A DNA stretch of 64,000 nt from Bolinopsis microptera (Eukaryota > Ctenophora > Tentaculata > Lobata > Bolinopsidae), in the NCBI RefSeq assembly GCF_026151205.1, contig NC_087072.1, positions 5,008,084-5,072,083 of the forward strand, read 5' to 3'. Positions 1 to 14,300 of this stretch are shown here, piece by piece. How positions within the stretch are numbered: position 1 is the stretch's first letter; every line of letters begins with the position of its first letter. The notes beneath the pieces are model-generated. The model saw only the letters and a list, made by a program, of their open reading frames with translations, ran no database searches and was not told the DNA's origin. The translations under genes and the position numbers were made by a program.

Positions 1-610
1 TGTGTGTGTCTGTGTGGTGTCTGTGTGTAATTTCCGAACGGTTAACAAAAAAAACGTTAATAGTTAGGGGACTGAGTTTTTGCGTATAGTTGCGACAAAA
101 CTCTGACGGAAGCCAATAAGCAAATTTTATAAAAATCGGCCGGTGGTAAGTGTTTAATTGATGGTTTTGCTACCACCAAAAATATTTCGGGTTTACATAA
201 ATGGCTGAGAAGAACGGCAAGGGATGTTACGGGGCTAGCTCTCTCTCTGCATATGTAGAGTATATATTACATGGCGTATATATTACATTGGTCATATCAA
301 TACTATAAAACTTTATTAGGGGAGGAGTGCTCAAACGGTCTTTTTGGACTGTAGAGAGAGTTAAACTTTCATACGGACAATGTAATGCATGTTCACAAAT
401 ATGATAGGATGTGTGGTGCATGGTGTTAGGTGTTAATTTCTATTGATTTCATTAAGAATTACTATCTTTTAAAGATTACTATTGGATCACGTGAGGGCAC
501 TTCCGAATTGATTGCTCGCCTAATCCGGGTTTTGACATCAGCGGGTAATTATCTACCCTTTTTAATGCGGCAGGGAGAATCGGCCGTTAGGCCGGGTTAC
601 ACTAGTAATA
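1..610 (+). repeat. 600-bp interspersed module, copy 1
   Basis: The module begins with a TGTGTGTCTG microsatellite and ends in the hairpin CGGCCGTTAGGCCGGG followed by TTACACTAGTAAT. Other copies are at 7,160-7,765 (same strand) and 44,001-44,604 (opposite strand, free-standing). All three lose similarity just after ACTAGTA, so this is the true element edge. No coding capacity is seen. It could be a SINE, a MITE or the end of a larger element. Confidence 0.8.
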
Positions 611-1547
611 TTTATATAATGAACAAATAAATGTGTTATCGTGTACTTGTATGTAAGATCTTCCAATGGTTTTCCAGATCAGAAAATAGAATCATTCTTT
701 AGACTTTTGGCTATGGATTTTTCCGAGAATATATGCTCTACTTTTTTTTCTTGAAAATAAATTTTTAAAGAATTCTGTAATTTAATCAATATACCTCAGA
801 AACACTCGGCCAGTTTCAGGTACAATTTTGGCGCGGACAAAATTGGTTCTACTCATGTGTAAATTTGAAGAAAAATACACCGATGCTGAATGAAAATCAC
901 AGGGCAGATATCGGCACGAGCCAACTAATTACAAGGAGTCTATCTGAGGCTACTCAGGAGTGATTCGCGGTATAATATCGTGCACTTAACTAATTACAAA
1001 ACTTGTTTAGATGTTCACGTGACATTATGTGGTAATCAGAATAACCACACTCACAGTCGTACGTTGCCCAGGTTTAGGAAGTTTGATAAAAGGTGTGATT
1101 TAATGTTGCGGGACTACAGCAACGGAAACACATAACTTTATCGCAGAACGAAATATGACTATCTTCGAAGTATTTTACAATGCTCCACGCCATCCAACAA
1201 TTTCACTGCCATTTCCTGAATAAGATATCTGAGACATTCTTTCAGACTCTGTATTACAGTTCTAAATTAATGTAAGAGATAAGAACTATTTACATGCCCT
1301 AATAGTGTATATTATATTTTTTTTCTGTATGTGTTGTATATCTTTAAATGATTGTAATTAACATTTTATAGCGTTAATGCAGAGTACTGCCTCGGGGTAG
1401 TGCAATCCATCAATAATAAACTTTCGTATTCACTATCATTTATACGATATAATTCATATTCATTTTTGGTTCATTATCATTATATTGACCCATAGCATGA
1501 GGTCTCGAGTTCTACACGGCAAGTATTTAAATACAAGTGATATAAAA

Positions 1548-2984
1548 GACTGACTAGACTGAAGTACAGAACTACTGATGAACTACAGGACTACTGACTA
1601 AAACATAACCAGACTACTGACTGAACTACAGACTACTGACTGAACTACAGGACTTCTGACGGAAGTACGACTACTGACTGAAGTTACAGACTACTGATGA
1701 AACTACAGACTTCTGACTTGAAGTACAGACTATGGACGGAAGTACAAGACTACTGACTGAAACTACGATACTGACTGACCTACAGACTACTGATGAATAC
1801 AGACTACTGACTGAAGTACAGACTACTGACTGAAGTACAGACTACTGACTGAACATACCGACTACAGAACTGAACTACAGACTCTGACTGAACTACAGAC
1901 TACTGACTGAACACAGGCTACGACTGAAATACTGTACTGACTAAACTACAGACTACTGCTGACAGTACAGATACTGACTGAAACTACAGACTTCTGACTG
2001 AAGTACAGACTACTGACTGAAGTACAGACTACTGACTGAAGTTACAGACTACTGTCTGAAGTACAGACTACTGACTGAAGTACAGATACTGACTGAACTA
2101 CAGACTACTGAACTGAACTACAGAATACTGATGAACTACAGACTACTGACTGAACTACGACTACTGACTGAACTAAATGCTAACTGACTAAATACTCAAG
2201 ACTACTGATCCTGAAGTACAGACTTACTGACTGAACTACAGACTACTGACTGAAGTACAGAATCACTGACTGAAGTACAGGACTACTGACGAAGTACAGA
2301 CTATGACTGAACTACAGACTACTGACTGAAAGTACTGACTTACTGACTTGAAGTACGACTACTGATGAAGTACAGGACTACTGAAGAAGTACAGACTACT
2401 GGGGACTGAACTACAGACTACTGACTAAACTAAGACTACTGACTGAACTACCAGACTACTGACTGAACTACAGACTACTGATGATAGTACAGACTACTGA
2501 CTGAAGTACAGACTACTGACTGAATACAAGACTACTGACTGAACTACAGACTACTGACTGAAGTACAGCTTACAGACTGGAGTACAGACATACTGATGAA
2601 CTCAGACTACTGATGAACTACAGACTACTGACTGAAGTCAGACTACTGACTGAAGTACAGATACTGTATGAAGTACAGGCACTACTGATCGGAACTACAG
2701 ACTACTGACTGAATACAGGACTAAGACTGAAGTACAGACTATGACTGAAAAGTACAACTACTGACTGAACTACAGGAATTACTGACTGGAACTACAGGAC
2801 TACTGACTGAAGTACAGGACTAATGACTGAAGTACAGACTACTGACTGAAATACAGGACTACTGACTGAACTAAGACTTTACTGACTGAACTTACAGACT
2901 TACTGACTGAAACTACGGGACTACGGACTGAACTCACATGCTACTGACTAAACTACAGACTACTGAACAGAAGTACAGACTACT
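1548..2984 (+). repeat. 19-bp tandem array (copy A)
   Basis: About 75 units of GACTACTGACTGAAGTACA, with a frequent variant carrying CTACA in place of GTACA. Unit length jitters by one or two bases almost every repeat. That pattern is more typical of raw long-read error than of biological divergence. The matching array is at 8,691-10,128. Confidence 0.9.
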
Positions 2985-4568
2985 TTGGGGGGACCGTCAT
3001 CAGTGAGACATATACACCCACGTTTAGTAACCTGGACCACCTCCACATCCTCCACCACATCACCCTTCTTTAGTTGTAGCAGGTGTGCTCCATGGTTCAT
3101 GGCAGTTACAATGTACTCAACTGCACTGTCTGCGAGTTGTAACACTGTTACATTAACACTGTATACATTTGCCACTGATTTACACTGTTTACATTTACAC
3201 TGTTACATTTACAATGATTTACACTGTTTACATTATGTTTACACTTCTAACCAATATTCTAGTGAGTAGCTACAGTGAGAAATTGTGTTACCTTATCCAC
3301 AGTAACTTAATTTATCTACTAAAATGAACCTTCTAGATCTAAGACAGGGTACAACTCACCTGTTTTCAGGGTTAATGAGGAGGACTCTGGCGGCTAACTT
3401 GCGTTTAGCAGGTACACCTCCAGTACAATCTGACTGTTGTACATGTCTTCGATGTATTAGGTGTACGGAGCCCTGTTAGGGATCATTCGGGTCAAACAGG
3501 GGATTATTTAGTTGTGAATAAAAAGAAAACATCGCGATAAAATAAACATTAGTAAGTTTTTAAGTAACAAGTAATATATTTAATAGCCAGATGAAGAAAA
3601 TAGCTCCATGGACCAAGTAGAAATAAAGCTCCTCTAGCATAGGAACTGACCCGGATATCGGCTCTGAATCGGTTCCAGCGGATATTCGGCTTTAATCTCC
3701 GGTTCGCGGTTCCGGTTTGTCCGGTTTCAAAAATTTGGCCCGGATTTCAAACAGGACATTCTTTTTTAAGTGTTCCTAAATGTTATAATATTTCTGTCAA
3801 AATTCTTACTAAGGGGATCCAGTCCATTGCTCCTCAGTGACCGGTAAATTCAGCCTCCACGGTCGCCTGTTATCTGTCAGCGAATGTTCAAGACCCGTTG
3901 ATGTGAGATTTTTGAGTTTGGGTTAGAGTCAAAACAGCTTCCATTTATGCTTTACTTATGAGCTTTCAAGGCAGAGCCCAGAGGGTCCCTGCTTTATTGT
4001 GGTAAACAACCCGTTTGCTAACTCCCCTTACATGTCAAGATAAAACAAACGGACATCTTGCCATTAAAAAACTTTGGACTTATCCTCGGTTATATTGACC
4101 GCCCACGAACTTATAAGAGCTGCACTGGCTTGCTGGATCTTGGCTTTATATGAAGCAATTGTACATTTGTGTAAGCAAGGCGCAGTGAATTCTTGCCAAT
4201 GTTGTTTTATTTCCAACTCGTTTCTAGCTTGCTCATACAGCAGATCAATCAGTGACCTCTGCCTGCCTCGCACAACATATCAAACAAGTGACGCTGCTCC
4301 AGCGCAGAAGTTTGGTTGAAATGTGAAATGGGGCGTGACACAGTTAGTCGGACTGTAAGGCACTTTCTCATGTGTCCACATGGCTTTAATATTATAATTG
4401 ATAAACCCCCACAATCAAGGATTAATCTCCAGTTTTCCGGCAGCCTTAAATATCTTCTTTCTTATTACCCGGTTCTCGGCCGGAAAATGCGACAACCGGA
4501 AATAATCCGGTCTTTTCTGGTCCGGCAGCCAAAACCTTGGACCGGTCGTTCCTACTCTAGGCAAAACG

Positions 4569-5349
4569 CGGGGGATGCAACGTCAAATTAATGTCAATAT
4601 GTCAATTAATGTCAATTAATGTCTAATTTAATGTCAATTAATGTCAAGTTTTGCAAAATTTTGGAATACTGACATTATAATTGACATGATATTTTTCGAC
4701 AGAGATTATGTAGTTCTACCATTATTTTTAGCACTTGGAGAACGTTTTTATCAACAATTATTCCACACTACTATCCACATATGGACAATGTGGAAATGTG
4801 AAAAAATTCAGACATCTAAACAATAATACTAAAGTAAATACGGTTTCCCGAATTTAATTTCTTAAATGGGCTGGCCATCCATGGGCGTGGTTCTCAACAT
4901 CATCAGACTTAAAAACCACATTAAACGAAATGCCCCTTCATGACATTTATTTTTGAATAACGAATTTTAAAACGCTAAACATTACTCCTTCATACTAAAA
5001 AAAAGACCGATTCTAGATATTTTACTGTATTAAGATAACCAATAAAATATGGGGTGGCCGGTGGGGACCGAGATGGAAAGGGTTGGAAGCTGAAATTTTT
5101 TGGAGGTCTTTGACCTAAGGATCAACAAGTAAGAAATATAGAATTTATTTAAGGACATTTGTTTTTTTTGAAACGATCTAACTTACATAGACGTGAATAT
5201 CTTGAATATTTATCGAATAATGTCATTATGTCAATTACTGTCAATTAATGTCAATTAATGTCAATAATGGTCAATAATGTCAATTATGTCAATGTCAGTT
5301 TGGGGTTTTATGGAATACTGACAGTAATTGCCGTTTTGCAATCACCCCA
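4569..5349. mobile_element. MITE with GGGG...ATGCAACGTC ends, inserted at the stop of the secreted gene
   Basis: This is a second copy of the element at 33,337-34,132. The ends are GGGGGATGCAACGTC and a degraded inverse, with GTCAATTAAT repeats inside both ends. The flanks are GCAAAACG on the left and GCAAAACA on the right, consistent with an 8-bp target-site duplication with one error. It lies exactly where the last exon of the minus-strand secreted gene would reach its stop codon. The sequence has indels relative to the clean sibling. Confidence 0.75.
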
Positions 5350-8300
5350 GCAAAACAGTCCCTAAGTGGAAGAGTACCTACAGGATTACCCCCAAGGAAG
5401 GTACATCTCAGTCCGTTAGCAGCCTGTTTCTTAACGGTAGTGATATTAACAAGGGACCTGGCGTCAGAGAAGAGAACTTGGTTATGTTCTCCGAAAGTGC
5501 TTTCTCCTACCGCGTCAGTCCTGTGTTATTAGACTGTGTTACATTAGACAGTTAAAATATGAGATGATTAAAATTTATCTCCCTGCCTAAAATTAAAAAT
5601 AAAATTTTTTTTTAAAAAAAAATTATAAAATGTTATCGACCCTGACTACACTGCCAGAGGCTACCCCACCCAATTATACGAGTGGCCAGAAGTAACGCCA
5701 TACGCGACCCTTTAATAACTCACGTAATTCTGCTTAGAATTGCACAGAAATTTCAGAGATTATAGATATGAGTCAACTTATTATTGTATTATGCTATCCA
5801 AACTCTGGAGAGAGAAATTAAAAACAATTTAATAATCCCCCGGGGCCTGCACAATTTATAACACACCTCACCTAAAATAAGGTTGCCAACCTGAACCGTA
5901 TCTGACCACCACCGGACAATTATCACACTTCTTCTGGCAGCACTGCCACTCTTGTGAGGAAGGCTGTTACTCCCTTGACTCCCCCGTTCACCATGTACCC
6001 GTACTTCTTCCACACTCTGGATGACTCCTTGTAGCACTGTTTTTTAATGTTAACAACTTCAACTATCAGTACATCCTAAACTGTATTTTTTTTTAAACTA
6101 GTCGCACAATCATTTAAAGTATTTTTAGATGAAAACCTACGGAAATAAGGTTCCGGCAAATAAGCAACATTGAACATTTCATACTAAAATGATATTCTTA
6201 TGAAGAAGGTAAGGTGGTCACTAGTCCTTTAAATCGATGAAATCACCTACCATATTCTTGTTGAATTCTGTTGCTTTGACAGAAAACGCCACTATCTCCT
6301 GGTTTGGTGGTGAGGGTTTGAGTTTGCGGTCTTGTCAACAGTAACTACATCAAACAACGGGGCAGGATAAGAAACTGTCCACTGATACAACGTCACAGAG
6401 GTCTAGTTCCTGACATTAAGTGGAACTTTAAAGGAGCTTAAAGAATGATCTACTATGTTATAGGTGGCTTACATTATAAATTGATGTTCAAAAACGAAGG
6501 CTGTTTAGGAAATTGTTATGAATTAATTTAGTATCGAATCTCTGAGTTTGAGAGTATAGAACAGGTGTGCGTCGAACTCTCACGCCAGTCTGTAAGTACA
6601 TTTCTCTTCTTCAAATCTCACAGAGCGAAACTAACCTCTTCACCTTCTGCTTCCTACGTTCACTTCAGCGTTGGGTTCTCGATAACACTGTTAAATTCCT
6701 CGCTGTGATAGTACCTAGCATATTATGATAATAATTAGATATGGCCTCAACACAAGAATTCCAATATTGATATAAATTACTTCTTTTTTACATTAGTTTC
6801 TTCATTTCATTTTTCATTCGGTTTGCATTTAACATTGCACTATTTGTTATCAAATATTTTATCTTAGCTAGATCTAATTCAAGTTATTTGGTGCACACAT
6901 ACAATTTAACATAGAAATGCATATTTCACATTACCTCTGATAAAGCCAGTCAATCCATTGGGCAGTTCACATACCACATCAAACCTCACCAACTTCAGAA
7001 AACTCAACACCGAGCATCAGCATACAGGGGACAGTTTCTAAAAACAGAATATCCACTTAATATGTTTGTTAGAGAGTGATATTTTGGATTTGTTGCCAAT
7101 GAGACGAGTACAAAGGTCAGGTCATAGCAAGTGTATTATCAACTTATTACACAGAATGTCGTGTGTGTCTGTGGGTGTGGTCTGTGTGTGTGTCTGTGTG
7201 TAAATTTCCAACGGATATACAAAAAAAACGGTAATAGTTACGGGACTGGTTTTGCTCGGTATAGTGCCGGACAATCTGACGAAGCCAATAGCATTTTATA
7301 AAAATCGGCCGGTGGTTACGTGGTTTAATTGATGGTTTTGTACACAAAATATGTTACCTACTAAAAAGGCTGAGAAGAACGCAAGAGTTACGGGGCTAGC
7401 TCCTCTCTGCATATGTAGCTAATATATTACATGGCCGGTATATTACATGGTCATATAATACTATAACTTATTAGGGGAGGGTGTGCTCAAAACGGTCTGT
7501 TTGGACTGTAAGACGAGTTCATACTTTCCTACGACAATGTAATGCATGTTCACAAATATGATAGGCTGGTGTGGTTGCATGGTGTAGGTAATTTCTATTG
7601 ATTATTTCATTAAGAATACATCTTTTAAGATATCTTGGATACGTGAGGCACTCCCGAATAGAATTGCTCGGCCAATCGGGTATTTTGACTCAGCGGGTAA
7701 TTACTCCTACCCTTTTTAACTGCGGCAGTGACATCCGGCCGTAGGCCGGGTACCTAGTAATAATCTATAATTAACAATAAATGTGTTAGTATACCTTGTA
7801 TGTAAGATCTTCAATGGGTTGTTCCCAGATCAGAAATAGAATCATCTTTAGACTTTTTTGGCTATGGATTTTTCGAGAATATAAGCTCTACTTTTTCTTT
7901 CTGAAAAAATACAATTTTTAGAATTCTGTAAGTTAATCAATATCCACACTCAGAAACACGGCCAGTTTCAGGTAATTTTGGCCAGCCGGACAAAATTGGT
8001 TCTACTCATGTGTAATTTGAAGAAAAATACACCGATGCTGAATGAAAATCAACAGCCAGATTCGACGAGCATAAAATTTACAAAGAGTCTATCTGATGGC
8101 ATACTCAGGAGTGATTTCGGTGTTTAATATCGTGTAAACTAATTACAACTGTTTAGATGTTCACGTGACCATATTTGGTAAACAGAATACCCCACCTCCA
8201 CAGTGCTACGTTGCCCAGGTTTAGGAAGTGTGATAAAAGGTTTGTTAAAGTTGCGGGAAGCTCAGCAACGAAACACAAAACTTTTATCGCAGAACGAAAT

Positions 8301-11300
8301 ATGACTATCTTCGAGGTATTTTACATCTGCATACACGCCATCTTCAACAATTTCACAGCCATGTTCCTGATACAATATCTGTGACATTCTTTCAGACTCT
8401 GTATTACTGTTCTAAATTAATGTAAGAGATAAGCACTATTTTCATTCCCTATAGTGTTATTATATTTATGTATGTGTGTATATCTTTAATTGATTGTAAT
8501 TAAACAATTTTAAGGCGTTAATGCAGAGTACTTGCCTCGGGGTAGTGCAATCCATCAATAACATAAAAACTTTCGTATTAATATCATTTATACGCATATA
8601 ATCATATTCATTTTTGTTCATTATCATTCATATTGACCATAGCATGAGAGGTCTCGAGGTTCACTACACGGCATTTTTATACAAGTGTATATAAAGACTG
8701 GACTTGACTGAAGTATCAGACTACTGCCTGAACTACAGACTATGACTAAACTAGCAGACTACTGACTGAACATACACGACTACTGACTGAACTACAGACT
8801 ACTGACTGAAGTACAGGCTACTGACTGAAGTACAGATATGACTGAACTACTGACTAATGACTGAAGTACGGACTACGGACTGAAGTACAGACTACTGACT
8901 GAACCTTCAGACTACTGACTGAACTACAGATACTGATGAAGTACAGACTACTGGATGAATGTACGACTACTGACTGAAGTACAGACTACTGAATGAACTA
9001 CAGACTACGGATGAACTACAGTTACTACTGACTGAACTACGGACTACTGACTGAATACAGTATACTGGGACTGAAACTACTTGCTCAGACTAAACTACAG
9101 ACTATGACTGAAGTACAGACTACTGACTGAACTACAGACTGCTGACTGAAGTCGACTACTGACTGAAGTCAAGTACCGACTACTGACTGAAAGTACAGAT
9201 ACCTGACTGAAGTACAGACTACTGACTGAAGTACAGACTACTCGACTGAAACTACAGCTACTGGATGAACTACAGACTACTGACTGAATACAGACTACTG
9301 ACTGAAATACAGGACTACGGATGAACTACTTGCTTACTGACTAAACTACAGACTACTGACTGAAGTACAGACTACTGACTGAATACAGATACTGACTGAA
9401 GTACAGACTACTGACTGAAGTACCAGGACTACAGACCTGAAGTAACAGACTACTGACTGAACTACTGACTACTGACTGAAGTACAGACTATGACTGAGTA
9501 CAGACTACTGACTGAAGTTACAGACTACTGACTGAAGTACAGACTACTGACTGAACTCAGACTACTGACTAAACAACAGACTACTGACTGGAACTACAGA
9601 ACCTTTGATGAACTACAGACTACTAACTGAAGTCAGACTACTGCACTGAAGTACAGAACTACTGAGGAACTACCTAGACTACTGACTGAACTACAGACTA
9701 CTGACTGAAGTACAGATATGACTGGAGTACAGGACTACAGACCTGAACTACAGACTACTGACTGATACTACAGACTACTGACTGTAAAAAGTACCGACTA
9801 CTGATGAGTCACAGACTACTGACTGAAGTACAGACTACTGATGTACTACAGTACTGACTGAACTACAGACAACTGATGAAGTACAGACTACTGACTGAAG
9901 TACAGACTACTGACTGAACTCACAGACTACTGACTGAACTTACTTCAGACTACTGGGACTGATAGTACAGACTTACTGACTCTGATGTACAGACTACTGA
10001 CTGAACTACAGACTACTGACTGAACTACAGGACTACTGACTGAACTACAGACTACTGATGAACTACAGACTACTGGATGAACTACATGCTTACTGAACTA
10101 ATCTACAGACTACTGACTGAAGTACAGACTATGGACCGTCATCAAGTGAGACTATACACCTCCACGTTTAGTAACCCTGACCACTCCACACTCTCCACCA
10201 CATCACCCTTCTCTTTAGTTGGTAGCCAGGGTGTCTCCATGGTTACATGCAGTCATGTACTCAACAGCACTGTCTGAGCGTAGTAACACTGTTACATTTA
10301 ACACTGTTACATTTGCACTGATTTACACTGATACGTTACACTGTTACATTTACAATGATTCTACACTGTTACATTATTCGTTTACAATTCTAACCAAATA
10401 TTCTCAGTGAGTAGCTACAGTAGAGAATTGTTGTACCTAATCACACAGTAAACCTTAATTTATCTACTAAAATGAACCTATAGCATCATTACAAGACAGG
10501 GTACAACTAACTTGTTTTCAGGGTAATGAGGAGGACTCTGCGGCTTAACTTGCGTTGAGCAGGGTACACTCCAGTTACACTCTTACTGTTGTACATGTCC
10601 TTCGATGTATTCGATTTACGGAGCCCTGTTAGGGATATTCAGGGTCAACACGGGGATTATTTAGTTGTGAATAAAAAGGAAACATCGCGATAAAATAACA
10701 CATAGTAAGTTTTTAAGTAAACAAGTCAATATATTTAATAGCCAGGGAAGAAGAAATATCCTCCATGGACCATACGTAGAAATAAAGCTCCTCTCGCATA
10801 GGAAGACCGGATATCGGCTAATCGGTTCCAGCCGGATATTCTATATTTTGGCTTTTAATCGCCGGTTTCCGGTTCCGGTTTCGGTACGGTTTCCAAAAAA
10901 TTTGCCGGTTATTCAACAGGACAGTTCTTTTTTAAAGTGTTCCTTAAATGTATAATATTTCTTGTCAAAATCTTACTCAGGGGCTCATCCAGTCATTGCT
11001 CTCAGTGACCGGTAAATTCCACGCCTCCACGTGATCGCCTGTTATCAGTCAGCACGAATGTTCAAGACCCCCGTTGATGTGAGATTTTTGAGTGGTTAGA
11101 GTCAAAACAGCTACCATTAATGCTATACTTATGAGGCATTTCAAAGCAGAGCCAGGAGGAGGGTCCCTGCTTTATTGTGTAAACAACCCGTTGCTAACCT
11201 CCCCTTACATGTCAGATTAAAACAAAGGCCATCCATGCCATTAAAAAAACTTGCGACATTATCCTCGGTTATATTGACGCCACGAATTATAAGAGTGCAC

Positions 11301-14300
11301 TGGCTGCTGGAATCTTGGGATCAGTGCGGACAGTGATATCGAGAAGCGACAGCGATATTCCTAAGCAGCGTACAGCGGCTAGAGACTATTCTCATAACAG
11401 GAGGGTTACCATCAACTCCTGGAGCAGCTCTAGACATAATCACCGAAATCATCCCCATCGACCTGGTGATAGAAGAGGAAGCAGCAAAAGGAGCTCTTAG
11501 ACTCAAATCCAACAACCACTGGATATATGAGCCGATGGTTAACAAGAAGGGCAACCTAATCACCCACACAAAACTTAACGAACAGTTACTAAAGGCTATC
11601 AATCTCAATTCTGAAGGACAGGATCAACAGACTACATCACTGAATGTTGATATTGGTTTTACCACAGGAATTCCTCAACTCTCAGAGTAATTGAGGAAAT
11701 CGAGAACGATACCAACACCATACAATGCTACACAGATGGCTCCAAAATGAATGAACATTGAACAAGTTGGAGCAGGAGTGCACATTGTGGATAACCACCT
11801 AGGAACCAACTCAACCGTCTTCCAGACCGGGACCTTTGCCGTTGGCACAACGGCAAAAAAATTACGGGAATCTGGAACCAAAACTAGATAAATCATCATA
11901 AACTGTGATAGCCAGGCAACAATAATGGTAATGAGCAATATCAAAGTCCAATCAAAAAGCACCCGAACAGCAATAAGTGAGCTTTACCAACTTGCAATGG
12001 ACAATCAAGTCCTACTACGATGGATACCAGCTCACAAAGGCTATGATGGTAACGAAAAGACAGACTCTCCTGCCAAAAAAGGCTCTGATAACTTGCACTC
12101 CGCTCAAGTGCTACTAGTACTACCAGTACCACTACCAAAAGCATTATGGGAGGGAGCGCTTCGGAGTAAAAGTCATAGGAAAATGAGGGAAAGATGGAGA
12201 ACGTTTCCCAACACTCACTTCAAACAAGTATGGAGAGATAAGTTCGCCAGATCAATCCCGAAACTTGGAAAAGAGAGCACAAGAACAGCGACACAATTCC
12301 TTACTGGACATTGTGAACTAAACTACCATATTAATAAGTTCAAGCCGACAACGGTCCCCAAAATTTGTCCACACTGTCTCATGGAAGAAGAGACAATGAA
12401 CCACTTTATTAGTTTATTGGTCAGTGCCCGAAATGATCTTACCAACGAGGAGGATACTTTGACTCCTTCTATCTTAGTGTGACAGACATAGTGGACAAGT
12501 TCTTACTACCATGAAGGATCATCGGCTTCAAACAAACAACAAAACGATTCACTTTTTTCTCCACTTATTAATATTTTACCGGGGTAAGCACAAGGCTCCA
12601 ATTCTCTATCTTACAGTGGTTACGATTTATCCAATAGTGATAATTACCACAGCCCCCTACGAAGAAGAAGAAGATATCAAGAAGGGAATAAACAAGTGAT
12701 ACTGACGACTCAGTCAGAGAGATTGACATTTGACGATGATACAGCGACTTGGAACCAACTGACCAACTCGGAACTCCTACGCAGTACTTCAGACTGGCCC
12801 GGATCTTTGAACAACGTGGTAATTAGGAACGAGGTTACCAGATATTTGAAGGACAAGCAAGAGCCCCAGAGACGTAATCCCCTTGAGTTCTGGTGGAAAC
12901 ATTACACTCTGTACCCCATCTGAACCAGCTTGTCTGGATCTATCTGTATCCACCTACTTTCTCAGTCGCAAGTGAAAGGGCTTTCAAGGCGGCAAAAAAA
13001 CATTGTAGGGGATAGCAGACTAAACCTCCTGCCGGAAAACTTAGAAATCAACTTGACTATCAAATACAACTGAAGAGTGAACAGTGAAGAGCCATACACT
13101 ACGAAATATATATCAGCTCAAGTTCCCTCCTGATTGGTTATTGGTTATATTACCTTGCCCCGAACAATCTGAACAAAGACGACGAGAGTATGGTTACGGA
13201 GTCTAATGAAGAGGCAGCTAGATTTACTGACGAATAAGATGATGAGGACATTGCGTAGGGTAGCATGCGTTAATTTACTGATTACAAGCACAGCTCACCA
13301 CAACAATCCAGCACTAAAACCTGGTATCGCTACTGATTACCAGCACAAGCACAGCTCACCCAATTCAACAAACTGACACTTAACTCTGACACTGACAGTG
13401 TGTTTACCAATTGTGTATTAATTGCTTAAGGATTTTGCTTAAAATTTCAGTTTTTCAAAAACATCGTTGATTTGAGCAAAAAGTGTTTCGATAATCTAAC
13501 TGAGTAACAGCAAAACAATTTGTAAATTTAGAAAAAAATCCCGGTTTGGTCCCGATCAAAATTCGACATTTTAGCCGATTTTTCATTTTTGACCGGGACC
13601 GGGATTAAGCCGGGATCCCGGTCGATTCTTGAATAAGCTGATATAGTAATCGGCTACACACATGACACATATCTACGCATATGTAGGGATACACACACTT
13701 AAAGTAAAATGAATGGAAATAATTACCGGACTTTATTATTCACGGACCTTAATGCCAGAGACATTACTTTCACGGACATAATTATTCACGCTAAGGTCTT
13801 CAGCGTGAAAGTAATATCCGTGATATTTATGACCGATAATGTAATTAAATATTAATACACATTATTCCGTTTCGTCATTTTAAATTTATCGTGATTAATA
13901 TTGCAATTACCACGGAATAAAAAATGCATTAACCATCTTTAATGATAATAATATGTACCTGATAAAACATAGGATCGTTAGGACATGCTGCAGAAAATTG
14001 TTGGTACTCGCATGTTCTTTTTACCACCGAGTAGTAATCGTTAGAATTCGGACACTTGAAGAACGTCTTAGTCTTGTTTGTGGCCTCATCTACAAATGTG
14101 CATTGTATCTTTATGTAACCGTGATGCTGTACGAACTCACAAGTCGTGTTTTCTGAAATTCCAAAAAAGTTTAGATGGATTGGTAAGAATATGCCAATAA
14201 ATTTAGTGGTATTATGATTAGTTATTTAAAGTCATTACGACTAATTAGTAAGTACTGCCTTTTAAAATAGTGCAACATGATTATTCGATATAATTACCTT

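Larger units (their letters stand above)
1..4140 (+). repeat. 4.2-kb interspersed repeat, copy A (truncated by window start)
   Basis: This block matches 7,160-11,320 in the same order and orientation: a TG-rich start, a 600-bp module, about 0.9 kb of AT-rich sequence, a 19-bp tandem array, then about 1.1 kb ending in a CCGG-rich stretch. The two copies differ by many single-base insertions and deletions scattered everywhere. After about 4,140 they diverge because copy B is interrupted by a LINE fragment. A short stretch near 2,985-3,175 can be read on the minus strand as about 50 residues, but copy B breaks that frame, so I do not call a gene. The class of the element is not recognised. Confidence 0.85.

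Noticed and set aside
2960-3175. 71-codon minus-strand frame at the end of the 19-bp array in copy A
   Set aside because: The equivalent region in copy B (about 10,130-10,290) breaks the frame and no family is recognised; sequence quality prevents a call.
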